Shown in pieces: positions 33,830 to 42,081 of a stretch of DNA of 64,000 bases; position 1 is the stretch's first letter, and every line of letters starts with the position of its first letter. The notes under the pieces were generated by a model that searched no databases, was not told where the DNA came from, and saw only the letters and a list, made by a program, of their open reading frames with translations. The stretch covers positions 28,792 through 92,791 of the forward strand of contig DCYG01000009.1 of assembly GCA_002331025.1 (NCBI GenBank). Reading direction: 5' to 3'. This DNA comes from Firmicutes bacterium UBA2116 (lineage in GTDB: Bacteria > Bacillota > Clostridia > Tissierellales > Sedimentibacteraceae). The translations under genes and the position numbers were made by a program.

Positions 33830-35659
33830 TTAGTTCTTTTGTACTGCGTCAAATCTACATACGCTGTAGCAATTACCACATTTAATGCACGCTTCCTGAT
33901 TGATGACATGAGGATTCTTAACAGTGCCATCTATACATTTTACAGGACATTTTCTTGCGCATAGGGTACATCCTGTACATTTGTCTTTATCTATTTCGTA
34001 TGTTAATAATGCTTTACAATGTTTAGAAGGACATTTCTTATCCACAACATGAGCAATGTATTCGTCTTTGAAATATCTTAATGTTGATAATACAGGGTTT
34101 GGAGCTGTTTGTCCCAGACCGCAAAGAGATGAATCCTTAACGCTTATCGCTAAGCTTTCAAGCTCATCCAGATCCTCCATCGTACCCTTGCCTTCAGTAA
34201 TTTTTTCTAAAATTGACAGCATCCTCTTAGTACCTACTCTGCACGGAGTACATTTACCGCAGGATTCATCAACCGTAAATTCTAAGAAGAACCTTGCGAT
34301 GTCAACCATACAATTATCCTCATCCATTACGATCATACCGCCTGAACCCATCATTGAGCCAACAGCCATCAATGTTTCGTATTCGATAGGTGTATCAAGA
34401 TGATCCTTGGTTAAACATCCGCCTGAAGGACCTCCGGTCTGAACCGCCTTAAACTCTTTTCCGTCAGGGCATCCGCCGCCTATATCGTAGATCACTTCTC
34501 TTAGGGTTGTTCCCATTGGCACTTCAACAAGTCCTGTATTAACAACCTTGCCGCCTAAGGCAAACACCTTTGTTCCCGGTGATTTTTCTGTACCGAAGCT
34601 TCTGAACCATTCCGGTCCTCCATTTATAATCTGAGGTATATTTGCCAATGTTTCAACATTGTTAATACATGATGGTTTACCCCAAAGACCCTTAACTGCC
34701 GGGAACGGAGGCTTAACTCTCGACATACCTCTTTTACCTTCGATGGATTGCATTAAGGCAGTTTCTTCTCCGCATACGAACGCTCCTGCTCCTAATCTTG
34801 TTTCTATTTCAAAATCAAAACCGGAATTAAATATATTTTTACCTAAAAGCCCGAGTTCCGTCGCTTGCTTAATTGCTATTTCCAACCTCTTAACCGCTAC
34901 GGGATATTCGGCTCTGACATAAATGTATCCCTTAGTTGCACCAATTGCGTATCCCGCTATTGCCATTGCCTCTAAAACAGCATGAGGGTCTCCTTCAAGA
35001 ACGCTTCTGTCCATGAATGCACCCGGGTCTCCTTCGTCAGCATTACATATAATATATTTCTGATCCGCTTTGTTAGGTGCGGTAAATCCCCATTTAACTC
35101 CCGTTGGGAATCCTGCTCCTCCTCTTCCTCTCAGACCCGAATCCTTCATCTGCTTAATAACTTCGTCAGGGGTCATTTCGGTAAGTGCCTTACCTAAAGC
35201 GGCATAGCCGTCTCTCGCTATATATTCGTTAATATTTTCCGGGTCTATAAAACCGCAGTTTCTTAAAGCAATTCTTTTTTGTTTTTTGTAGAAATCTCCA
35301 TCCATCAGAGACGTACTTTCTACAGGTTCTTCAGTCTTTTGTGCAAATTCGTCGATTATTTTTTTAGCTTTTTCCGTATCTACATGAGTATAGGTTACTT
35401 TCTCCTTGTTTGGTTCATAAACCTCGACTATAGGCTCATATACACACATTCCTATACATCCAGTCTGAACCACCTTTATGTTGCTTAAATTTTTAAGCTT
35501 CGCTTCTTCAATAAGTGTATCGAGCACAGGTCTTGCTCCGGCTGATATACCACACGTTGCCATACCTACAACGATTCTTACTTCATCTTCTTTTTTATCA
35601 CTATCTAAGCTTTTAGCGAACTCGTCTCTCATATTTTTCAATTCATTTAATGTCTTCAA
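33830..35659 (-). CDS. NuoF/HydB-like NADH-binding subunit
   Basis: 609 residues. N-terminal thioredoxin-like [2Fe-2S] domain (ATCGISAGARP ... QTGCIGMCVYEP, residues about 35-110), then the NADH/FMN module with RGRGGAGFPTGVKWGF and CGEETALMQSIEGKRGMSR, the [4Fe-4S] ligand motif ESCGKCTPCRVGTKRM, and two C-terminal ferredoxin clusters (CTGCTLCARKCPVKC, CIKCGNCYSVC). This layout is that of HydB, NfnB-associated and FdhF2-associated flavin subunits that oxidise or reduce NAD(H). It lies 11 bases upstream of the fusion subunit. Confidence 0.9.
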   Translation of the reverse strand: MKTLNELKNMRDEFAKSLDSDKKEDEVRIVVGMATCGISAGARPVLDTLIEEAKLKNLSNIKVVQTGCIGMCVYEPIVEVYEPNKEKVTYTHVDTEKAKKIIDEFAQKTEEPVESTSLMDGDFYKKQKRIALRNCGFIDPENINEYIARDGYAALGKALTEMTPDEVIKQMKDSGLRGRGGAGFPTGVKWGFTAPNKADQKYIICNADEGDPGAFMDRSVLEGDPHAVLEAMAIAGYAIGATKGYIYVRAEYPVAVKRLEIAIKQATELGLLGKNIFNSGFDFEIETRLGAGAFVCGEETALMQSIEGKRGMSRVKPPFPAVKGLWGKPSCINNVETLANIPQIINGGPEWFRSFGTEKSPGTKVFALGGKVVNTGLVEVPMGTTLREVIYDIGGGCPDGKEFKAVQTGGPSGGCLTKDHLDTPIEYETLMAVGSMMGSGGMIVMDEDNCMVDIARFFLEFTVDESCGKCTPCRVGTKRMLSILEKITEGKGTMEDLDELESLAISVKDSSLCGLGQTAPNPVLSTLRYFKDEYIAHVVDKKCPSKHCKALLTYEIDKDKCTGCTLCARKCPVKCIDGTVKNPHVINQEACIKCGNCYSVCRFDAVQKN

Positions 35660-35670
35660 GTTTGCACCTC

Positions 35671-36156
35671 CTAATTTCTATATTTAGCTATAATTTCAGG
35701 TACTTTCTTGGAATCAACTTTGCCATAAACATCTTCGTCTACAACCATTACAGGTGCTAACCCGCAGCATCCCAAACATCTTGTTGCTTCAAGAGTAAAC
35801 AATTTATCTTCCGTAGTTTGTCCGACCTTAACATCTAACTCATCAGCTATCTTATCAATTATTTCCTGAGAACCCTTTACATAACAAGCAGTACCAAGAC
35901 AGACTCCTATTGTATGCTTGCCCTTTTCTTCTATTGTAAACTGAGTATAGAATGTCACAACACCATAAATATCAGCTAAAGGAATATTTGTTTCATCCGA
36001 AATAAATTTTTGAACTTCTAAAGGTAAATAACCAAATATATCTTGAGCTTTTTGCAAGGTTTGCATTAAAATACCTTGTACATTTTTTACAGAATCAATA
36101 TATTCCTTTAATTCTGCAAACTCTTTTTGCTTTAATTGCACGAAATCGTTTTGCAA
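35671..36156 (-). CDS. NuoE/HydC-like [2Fe-2S] subunit
   Basis: 161 residues with the thioredoxin-like NuoE fold. Four ligands are visible: VCLGTACYVKG (two Cys) and TRCLGCCGLAPV (two Cys). The N-terminal helical bundle has the usual QDIFGYLPLEVQKFISDE segment. It is the first gene of the three-gene operon and has a consensus promoter. Confidence 0.93.
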   Translation of the reverse strand: MQNDFVQLKQKEFAELKEYIDSVKNVQGILMQTLQKAQDIFGYLPLEVQKFISDETNIPLADIYGVVTFYTQFTIEEKGKHTIGVCLGTACYVKGSQEIIDKIADELDVKVGQTTEDKLFTLEATRCLGCCGLAPVMVVDEDVYGKVDSKKVPEIIAKYRN

Positions 36157-36190
36157 TTCAGGTCCCTCCTCTAAATTTTATGACACAACA

Positions 36191-36219
36191 ATTATATATT
36201 CTGGTATATAAAAAGTCAA
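36191..36219 (-). promoter_or_regulatory. Sigma-A promoter of the nuoEFG-like operon
   Basis: Minus strand TTGACT (36214-36219), 17 bases, TATAAT (36191-36196). Confidence 0.82.
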
Positions 36220-36266
36220 TGAATAACAAATTAACAAGCTTCCGGTTAACGTATCCAAAATAAAAA

Positions 36267-36343
36267 TGTCATTCTGAGGGCTTGTGCCCGAAGAATCTCA
36301 TCTTTTGTGCACGTGAGATTCTTCGCTATCGCTCAGAATGACA
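36267..36343. repeat. Family A repeat, paired inverted copy
   Basis: Outer arms TGTCATTCTGAG / CTCAGAATGACA and inner arms GAAGAATCTCA / TGAGATTCTTC form a 77-base hairpin just after the M18 aminopeptidase start region and before the nuo-like promoter. The most complete copy in the window. Confidence 0.9.
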
Positions 36344-36362
36344 AATATTCGTTTAATTATTT

Positions 36363-37775
36363 TTAAAAATTGTTATAAAATACTTTATATGCTTTATATG
36401 TCATGTAAAGGTCTGTTTTTGAAATTATTTCGTATGGTGCATGCATACTGAGAACAGGAACACCAAGGTCAACAACATCCATATTGTAGTTTGCCATGAT
36501 GTATGCGATTGTTCCTCCGCCGCCCTGGTCTACCTTTCCAAGCTCAGCCGGCTGCCATACTACGTTGTTTTCATTGAATAATTTTCTCAGCTTTCCTATA
36601 TATTCAGCATTTGCGTCGTTTGCTCCCGATTTACCCCTGCTGCCTGTGTATTTTACCATTGCAACACCCTTGCCCATTATAGGTGAATTTTGTATTTCAG
36701 AAACCTGAGGATATGTGGGGTCCACACCTGCTGCTACGTCTGACGAAAGCATACTGCTGTTTGACAGAGATCTTTTTAAAGATAGTTCACTGTAAACACC
36801 GTTATTTTGCAAAGCAATTAATTCAGCAACCATATTGTTAAAGAACATGGATTGCATACCTGTATTTCCCACGCTTCCTATTTCTTCTTTATCAACAAAC
36901 AAGGCAACCGCAGTTTTATCTGTATTTTTAACCTCTAAAATTGCTTTTAATGATGTATATGCACATACTCTGTCATCGTGACCGTATGCAGCAATCATGC
37001 CTCTGTCTATTCCTACGTCTCTTGATTTTCCTGCCGGTACTATTTCAAGCTCGGCAGTCTGGAAATCTTCCTCAACCATTCCATATTTCTCGTTGAGAAT
37101 TTTCAAAACATTGTATTTAAATTTCTTATCCTTGCCGTCCTCATCGTCATTTCCTGTACAATCAGCAGGCAGTGAACCGATTATAACGTTCAGGCTTTCC
37201 CCTTCGATTGCTTCCGAAAGCTTTTTGTCGTTTTGGTCTTTAGCCAGATGCGGAAGTAAATCCGTTATATAAAATATCGGGTCTTTTTCATCATCTCCGA
37301 TTGATATATCTACAATTTCTCCGTTAGCCTTAACAACCGTACCATACATAGCAAGAGGAATCGTAACCCATTGGTATTTTCTGATGCCGCCGTAGTAATG
37401 AGTTTTTAATAAAGAAAGACCATGTTCCTCATATAACGGATTTTGTTTTATATCTATACGAGGGGCATCAACGTGACTTCCCACTATATTCATTCCATTT
37501 TCAATTTTTTCTTTTCCGATTACGACAAGCACCGCATTTTTTTCTTTATTAATATAATATAGTCTATCTCCGGGCTTTACTTCCTTTATATTTTCAAAAT
37601 TAACAAAACCCTTTGCTTCAGCTCTTTTTATAATTTCTTTTATGGATAATCTTTCAGTCTTTGATGCATCAATGAAGTTCCTATAATCATCACTTGTGTC
37701 AAAAACCTCTGTTCTTTCATCACTGTTTAATTTTTCCCAAATAAAATTCTTCTTGTAAAAAAGTTTGTTCTCCAT
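36363..37775 (-). CDS. M18-family zinc aminopeptidase
   Basis: A 470-residue dimetal aminopeptidase of the aspartyl aminopeptidase/ApeA family. Zinc and catalytic residues appear in VGSHVDAPRID, YGHDDRVCAYT, FVDKEEIGSVGNTG and the C-terminal VLSMHAPYEIISKTDLY. It trims N-terminal residues from peptides in the cytoplasm, in line with a peptide-fermenting life style. Family M18 proteins assemble as large tetrahedral dodecamers. Its start is followed upstream by a small unknown lipoprotein-like gene. Confidence 0.92.
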   Translation of the reverse strand: MENKLFYKKNFIWEKLNSDERTEVFDTSDDYRNFIDASKTERLSIKEIIKRAEAKGFVNFENIKEVKPGDRLYYINKEKNAVLVVIGKEKIENGMNIVGSHVDAPRIDIKQNPLYEEHGLSLLKTHYYGGIRKYQWVTIPLAMYGTVVKANGEIVDISIGDDEKDPIFYITDLLPHLAKDQNDKKLSEAIEGESLNVIIGSLPADCTGNDDEDGKDKKFKYNVLKILNEKYGMVEEDFQTAELEIVPAGKSRDVGIDRGMIAAYGHDDRVCAYTSLKAILEVKNTDKTAVALFVDKEEIGSVGNTGMQSMFFNNMVAELIALQNNGVYSELSLKRSLSNSSMLSSDVAAGVDPTYPQVSEIQNSPIMGKGVAMVKYTGSRGKSGANDANAEYIGKLRKLFNENNVVWQPAELGKVDQGGGGTIAYIMANYNMDVVDLGVPVLSMHAPYEIISKTDLYMTYKAYKVFYNNF

Positions 37776-37789
37776 ATATGCTCCTATTC

Positions 37790-38242
37790 TTAATCCTGTA
37801 TTATTAAAGAAGCAAGATACATTTGTTTATCTTCTTCAATACACTTTATATCATAATTTCTAACCATGTTGAATTCGCCGTCATAGCCGCTCATCTGCCA
37901 ATTTAAATCCACATTTATATTTATTCCCTCTTCCGTGCGTTTTAAACTGTGAATTTTATCAACCTTTACACTCATGGCAAGCTCAAAGTCGGTCGGATTA
38001 TCCGCAATCTTTTGCAGTATATCAGTATCATTGTCAAGTAATTTATCTTTTTCGATATTCATTAATTTTTCCTTTAATGAATCCATATCCTTATATCCAT
38101 AAAGAAATTCATTCATTATTTCAATGCGCTGATTTAACAGATATTCGATACTTGTTATTTCCTGGTGGTACTCAAGCCCTCCTATTGAAATATAACTGAA
38201 AAACATTGTAAAAATCATCAGGTAAATAAATCTTTTTTTCAT
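37790..38242 (-). CDS. Hypothetical exported protein
   Basis: 150 residues. The N-terminus (MKKRFIYLMIFTMFFSYISI) is a signal peptide or anchor without a lipobox Cys. The rest is acidic and helical with LLNQRIEIMNEFLYGYKD, followed by a beta-rich C-terminal part (INVDLNWQMSGYDGEFNMVR). No family recognised. It lies 14 bases upstream of the M18 peptidase and may be cotranscribed. Confidence 0.7.
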   Translation of the reverse strand: MKKRFIYLMIFTMFFSYISIGGLEYHQEITSIEYLLNQRIEIMNEFLYGYKDMDSLKEKLMNIEKDKLLDNDTDILQKIADNPTDFELAMSVKVDKIHSLKRTEEGININVDLNWQMSGYDGEFNMVRNYDIKCIEEDKQMYLASLIIQD

Positions 38243-38410
38243 TCGTAATCCCCCTACAATATAAATTAATACTATATATTATAGAGGGATTATATGGCTT
38301 ATGTTAGCGCTATTTGTCAATGTACTTTATCAAATTTTCTATTAATTTCAACAAATAATGTCATTATTCATGAGTAAGTAACAATTTGTCATCCAGAACG
38401 ATAGCTGAAT

Positions 38411-38440
38411 GGGGATAGTCCTTAAAGGAATGTCCCCGTC
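38411..38440. repeat. Family B repeat 3' of the lacI-type gene
   Basis: GGGGATAGTCCTTAAAGGAA then TGTCCCC, an imperfect palindrome four bases from the regulator stop codon. Confidence 0.75.
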
Positions 38441-38444
38441 AAAT

Positions 38445-39443
38445 TTACACTAAAGATTTAACACTTTTCCTCTTTTCAAGAGTAAACGGCAGTTCCATCA
38501 AACCTTGTTGAGTTTTGTCACCTTTTATCATTTTAATAAGCATTCTCATTCCTACTGCACCAACATCATAGTACGGCTCACCTATAGTTGTTAATTCAGG
38601 TCTTACAAATTTGCCTTCTCTTATATTTCCAAAGCCTACAATTGAAACATCATCAGGAACCTTTACACCTTTATCAATAAAGCTGTCCATGATTCCAATT
38701 GCAATTTCATCGTTGCTGCAAACAACCGCAGTAAAATCTTTTGCATCCTTTACAAGGGATTTTCCAAGCTCATATGCTTTTCCATGCTTGTTTCCTCCGA
38801 CAGTGTATATGTTGGAATATCCTAAATCACTTTCTTCAACTGCTCTTAAATATCCTGAAATTTTATCGTTTTCTACCGTTGACCTGTCTTCGAAGTCAGA
38901 AACATAAACAATCTTTTTATGTCCTTCTTTAATTAAGTAATTAGTCATTTCAAAAATTGCTGCGTTGCAGTCAATGGAAATATGGTTCATATCTTCACGA
39001 ACATTTCTCGTAAAATAAATGCACGGTTTATTAAATCCTTTTGCGATATCAATAATTTCATCATCAAACTTATTTCCTACAAGGAATAACCCTTCTGCCT
39101 GCTTTCTGTCTAAAAGCTGCAAGTATTTTTCCTGAGTTTCTTTACTTGAATAACTGCTGCATAGAAGAATGTCATAGCCATACATTTTCCCTATTTCTTC
39201 AATTCCTCTTACTATATCAGCAACGTAGCTTTGTGCAAGATTGTTTATGATAACACCTATTAAGTAGGATCTTCTTGTAACTAAGCTTCTTGCCACATCA
39301 TTTGGTTTATATCCTGTTTCTTCAATTACCTTTAATACTTTTCTTCTTACTTCGGGACTTACAGGCTTAGAATCATTTATAACTCTTGAAACAGTTGAAA
39401 TAGATACTTCCGCAAGTCGAGCAACATCCTTTATTGTAACCAT
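38445..39443 (-). CDS. LacI-family transcriptional regulator
   Basis: 332 residues with the N-terminal HTH and hinge (TIKDVARLAEVSISTVSRVI ... YKPNDVARSLVTRRS) and a periplasmic-binding-like effector domain (about 60-332). No sugar-use gene lies next to it, so it is probably a global or distant regulator; a CcpA-like role is possible but unproven. Both ends of the gene are bordered by family B repeats, and the GGAGG site sits at the edge of the upstream repeat. Confidence 0.92.
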   Translation of the reverse strand: MVTIKDVARLAEVSISTVSRVINDSKPVSPEVRRKVLKVIEETGYKPNDVARSLVTRRSYLIGVIINNLAQSYVADIVRGIEEIGKMYGYDILLCSSYSSKETQEKYLQLLDRKQAEGLFLVGNKFDDEIIDIAKGFNKPCIYFTRNVREDMNHISIDCNAAIFEMTNYLIKEGHKKIVYVSDFEDRSTVENDKISGYLRAVEESDLGYSNIYTVGGNKHGKAYELGKSLVKDAKDFTAVVCSNDEIAIGIMDSFIDKGVKVPDDVSIVGFGNIREGKFVRPELTTIGEPYYDVGAVGMRMLIKMIKGDKTQQGLMELPFTLEKRKSVKSLV

Positions 39444-39458
39444 TTTTTCCTCCTTCTG

Positions 39459-39517
39459 ACGGGGACATTCCTCCTATCCCACAGAGACTAACCCTGTGAA
39501 AAAGAGGTGTGTCGCCC
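39459..39517. repeat. Family B repeat 5' of the lacI-type gene
   Basis: GACGGGGACATTCCTCC ... AAGAGGTGTGTCGCCC. The same layout (GGGGAC-TTCC ... GAGGTGTGTCCCC) is at 39845-39899. Confidence 0.75.
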
Positions 39518-39611
39518 TTCCTCTTATATTTATTCTTTCGTTTTCCTGTTTATATTAACATTATATATGTAATTCGTATAATAATCAATCGTTTTTCCTG
39601 ATTTTCCTAAA

Positions 39612-39795
39612 ACAAAAAAATACCCGCATGAGCCGCAAGCCTTTAATTCACACCCGCATCTAAGCAGGTGGGATTTCTGTTAATTGGTTCTGACTTCCCG
39701 TCAAAGCGGGCATGTCATCTGCACTTAAACACGAATTCCCTTTTACAATATGTCGGTTGAATTAATAAGCTTCCGCACTCCGCAGGCCTTTTATT
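39612..39795 (-). ncRNA. ssrS: Candidate 6S RNA
   Basis: About 184 bases, from a consensus promoter to a T-run. The ends pair in a long closing stem: near the 5' end AAGC..TTAATTCA pairs with TGAATTAA..GCTT near the 3' end, with further pairing of CCTGC and GCGGG at the base. Next comes a single-stranded bubble with a small hairpin on its 3' side (CACCTGC-TTAGAT-GCGGGTG). A terminal stem follows: GGGA.TTC.TGTT with AACAGAA.TCCC, and an apical GCCCG-CTTTGA-CGGG hairpin. Length and the closing stem/bubble/terminal stem layout match 6S RNA, which mimics an open promoter and binds sigma-A polymerase. Assigned by architecture only. Confidence 0.6.
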
Positions 39796-39801
39796 AATAT
39801 T

Positions 39802-39830
39802 ATTATAGCACTATTTATGGATTTTTTCAA
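39802..39830 (-). promoter_or_regulatory. Sigma-A promoter of the candidate 6S RNA
   Basis: Minus strand TTGAAA (39825-39830), 17 bases, TATAAT (39802-39807), with no ORF downstream. Confidence 0.85.
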
Positions 39831-39844
39831 CTGTATTTTATTAT

Positions 39845-39899
39845 CGGGGACGTTCCTCTCACTCTCAAAGGTTATCTCTATAAAAGAGGTGTGTCCCCG
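39845..39899. repeat. Family B repeat upstream of the RNA promoter
   Basis: CGGGGACGTTCCTCTC ... AAGAGGTGTGTCCCCG, closely related to 39459-39517, so the candidate RNA gene is flanked by two similar copies. Confidence 0.8.
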
Positions 39900-39946
39900 C
39901 ACTGCTTGCAAGTTTCCTCAAGGATGACATTATTTTACCCTATAAT

Positions 39947-41380
39947 TTAAGATAATATTACATTTAATTCTTCTTCGTAAACAACTTCTTTTTCCATTAA
40001 AAGCTTTGCTATTTTTTCTATCTTTTCTTTATTGCTTTCAATTATTCTTATAACATCCTTATAAATTTCAGCAACTAAATCTTTGACTGATTTTTCTACG
40101 GAATTTAGCGGAATATTAAGCTTCTCCGCTAAAACACCTAAATTCACAAATGAGTTGTCATCATCCATTCCGTATCGTGCAATGTAGTCAACTGCTAATG
40201 AAGTTGCTTTTTCGATGTCATTTTGTGCCCCCACAGTAATATTTTCCTTTCCGAAAAATATTTCTTCGGCAACACGTCCTGCCATTAATACGGCAAGTTG
40301 ATTTTTTATACGCTTTTTAGTTATGACCTCTGCCACGTCAGGAGTGCTCAATGTATAACCGCCCGCACCCTTGCTGGTTGGGATTACGGATACTCTTATA
40401 ACCTTGCTGTCAGGTATCAAATACTTTGATACAAAAGCATGTCCCGCTTCATGGTAAGAAGTTACAACTTTTTGTTTGCTGTTTTCAGCTAAGTTCTTTT
40501 TTTCTGTTCCGGCTATTATTTCAAGATAAGCTTTATTTATATGTTCTTCTGTTATTTCATCGGCATTTTCCCTTATTGCTGTTAAGGCCGCCTCATTAAC
40601 CAAATTCTCTATCATCGCACCGCTGAAATATACTGTCAAATCAGCAATTTCTTCTATGTCTATATCCGGCTTTGATTTTTTCCTCGATAAATATAATCTC
40701 AGTATATCTTTTCTCGCATTTCTGTCAGGGAGCATTATTTCTATTTGTCTGTCAAATCTTCCCGGTCTTAAAAGAGCCGAATCCAATGTATCAATTCTGT
40801 TAGTGGCAGCTATCACAACGGTTCCGGAATCATCACCGAAGCCTGACATTTCTGTCAGAAGCGCATTAAGAGTCCTGTCCCCTTCATCGCTGCCCCTCAT
40901 GTTGCCATTCATTCTTTTTTTTCCTATGGCATCAATCTCATCAATGAATATTACGCTTTTTCCCGATTTTTGGGCTTTCTTAAACAGGTTTCTGATTCTT
41001 CCCGCTCCCAGTCCGGCATAAATTTGAACGAAATCTGAACCGGATACCGCATAAAATGGCACTCCCGCTTCTCCGGCTAATGCCTTGGCCATCAATGTTT
41101 TTCCCGTACCCGGAGATCCGTATAAAAGAACTCCTTTGGGCATTCTTGCATTGAATCTGCTGTATTTTTCAGGATTTTTAATAAAATCAACTATTTCCTG
41201 AAGGCTGTCCTTTGCTTCATAGTTTCCTGCCACATCATCAAATTTCATATTTGATGAGCTTACATATTCTATTTCATTTAATTTATTTATTTCTTTTTGT
41301 GCTGTTTTTTTATTTCTCAGTAACAGTAGAATTACAAAGATCAGCACAATAATTATTCCTGCTATCTGAAATTTATCCAT
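39947..41380 (-). CDS. FtsH-like membrane AAA+ zinc protease lacking the ectodomain
   Basis: 477 residues. One N-terminal membrane helix (IAGIIIVLIFVILLLL) is followed directly by the AAA+ domain: Walker A GSPGTGKT, pore motif segment FVQIYAGLGAGRIRNLF, Walker B VIFIDEIDAIG, SRH LDSALLRPGRFDRQ. The M41 protease has HEAGH and the third zinc ligand region GAQNDIEKAT. Classical FtsH has two helices around a 70-residue extracytoplasmic domain; that part is missing, so this is a paralogue. I start at 41380 because GGGGG lies 8 bases upstream; the annotated-looking ATG at 41404 has none. Confidence 0.9.
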   Translation of the reverse strand: MDKFQIAGIIIVLIFVILLLLRNKKTAQKEINKLNEIEYVSSSNMKFDDVAGNYEAKDSLQEIVDFIKNPEKYSRFNARMPKGVLLYGSPGTGKTLMAKALAGEAGVPFYAVSGSDFVQIYAGLGAGRIRNLFKKAQKSGKSVIFIDEIDAIGKKRMNGNMRGSDEGDRTLNALLTEMSGFGDDSGTVVIAATNRIDTLDSALLRPGRFDRQIEIMLPDRNARKDILRLYLSRKKSKPDIDIEEIADLTVYFSGAMIENLVNEAALTAIRENADEITEEHINKAYLEIIAGTEKKNLAENSKQKVVTSYHEAGHAFVSKYLIPDSKVIRVSVIPTSKGAGGYTLSTPDVAEVITKKRIKNQLAVLMAGRVAEEIFFGKENITVGAQNDIEKATSLAVDYIARYGMDDDNSFVNLGVLAEKLNIPLNSVEKSVKDLVAEIYKDVIRIIESNKEKIEKIAKLLMEKEVVYEEELNVILS

Positions 41381-41400
41381 CGGCATACCCCCAGTGCATT

Positions 41401-41529
41401 GCAATGAACAATGAATAGTGAATAATGAACAATTAACAGTAAATAATTAAGAAGAACTGTTCCACAATTGATAGTAACAATGTTCATTGCTACTGTTCAC
41501 TGTTTGACGTTCATTGTTCAATGTTCATT
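41401..41529. repeat. Family C repeat, long inverted array
   Basis: The left half reiterates AATGAACAATGAATAGTGAA, the right half TTCATTGTTCAATGTTCATT; the halves could fold into a long imperfect hairpin. It fills the space between the FtsH-like gene and ispF. Confidence 0.75.
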
Positions 41530-41589
41530 TTATTAATTAATTTTAACATACGGATATACGTTTGGATATACTTAATATATAGATATGCT

Positions 41590-42072
41590 TCAATGTTTTT
41601 CCTTATTTTCCAATAAACAAACAGCCTGCGCTGCTATGCCTTCTCCTCTGCCCTCAAATCCCAGCTTTTCTGTTGTGGTTGCCTTAATATTTATATTTGA
41701 TACTTCGGTTTCCATGTCACAAGCCAAGTTCTTCCTCATTTCATCTATGAATGGACTCATTTTAGGTCTTTGTGCTATTATCACCGCATCTAAATTGCAT
41801 AGCTTGAAACCACTATCTTTCATGTGCTTTACAACTTGTCTTAAAAGCTCTCTGCTGTCGGCATTCTTGTATTTGTCATCTGTATCAGGGAACATCTTAC
41901 CGATATCTCCCTGACCCATGGCACCTAACAAGCTGTCCATAACAGCATGAACCAATACGTCCGCATCCGAATGACCGTAAAGTCCCATTTCGTATGGTAT
42001 TTGCACTCCGCCGATTATTAATTTTCTGTTTGATACTAATGCATGTACATCGTAACCTATTCCGATTTTCAT
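41590..42072 (-). CDS. ispF: 2-C-methyl-D-erythritol 2,4-cyclodiphosphate synthase
   Basis: 160 residues, fifth step of the MEP isoprenoid pathway. Metal ligands of the DxH motif (GIGYDVHAL) and the following His (GHSDADVLVHAVMDSLLGAM) are present, as is the conserved IIAQRPKM. It follows ispD by nine bases. Confidence 0.95.
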   Translation of the reverse strand: MKIGIGYDVHALVSNRKLIIGGVQIPYEMGLYGHSDADVLVHAVMDSLLGAMGQGDIGKMFPDTDDKYKNADSRELLRQVVKHMKDSGFKLCNLDAVIIAQRPKMSPFIDEMRKNLACDMETEVSNINIKATTTEKLGFEGRGEGIAAQAVCLLENKEKH

Positions 42073-42081
42073 ATGCGCTCC

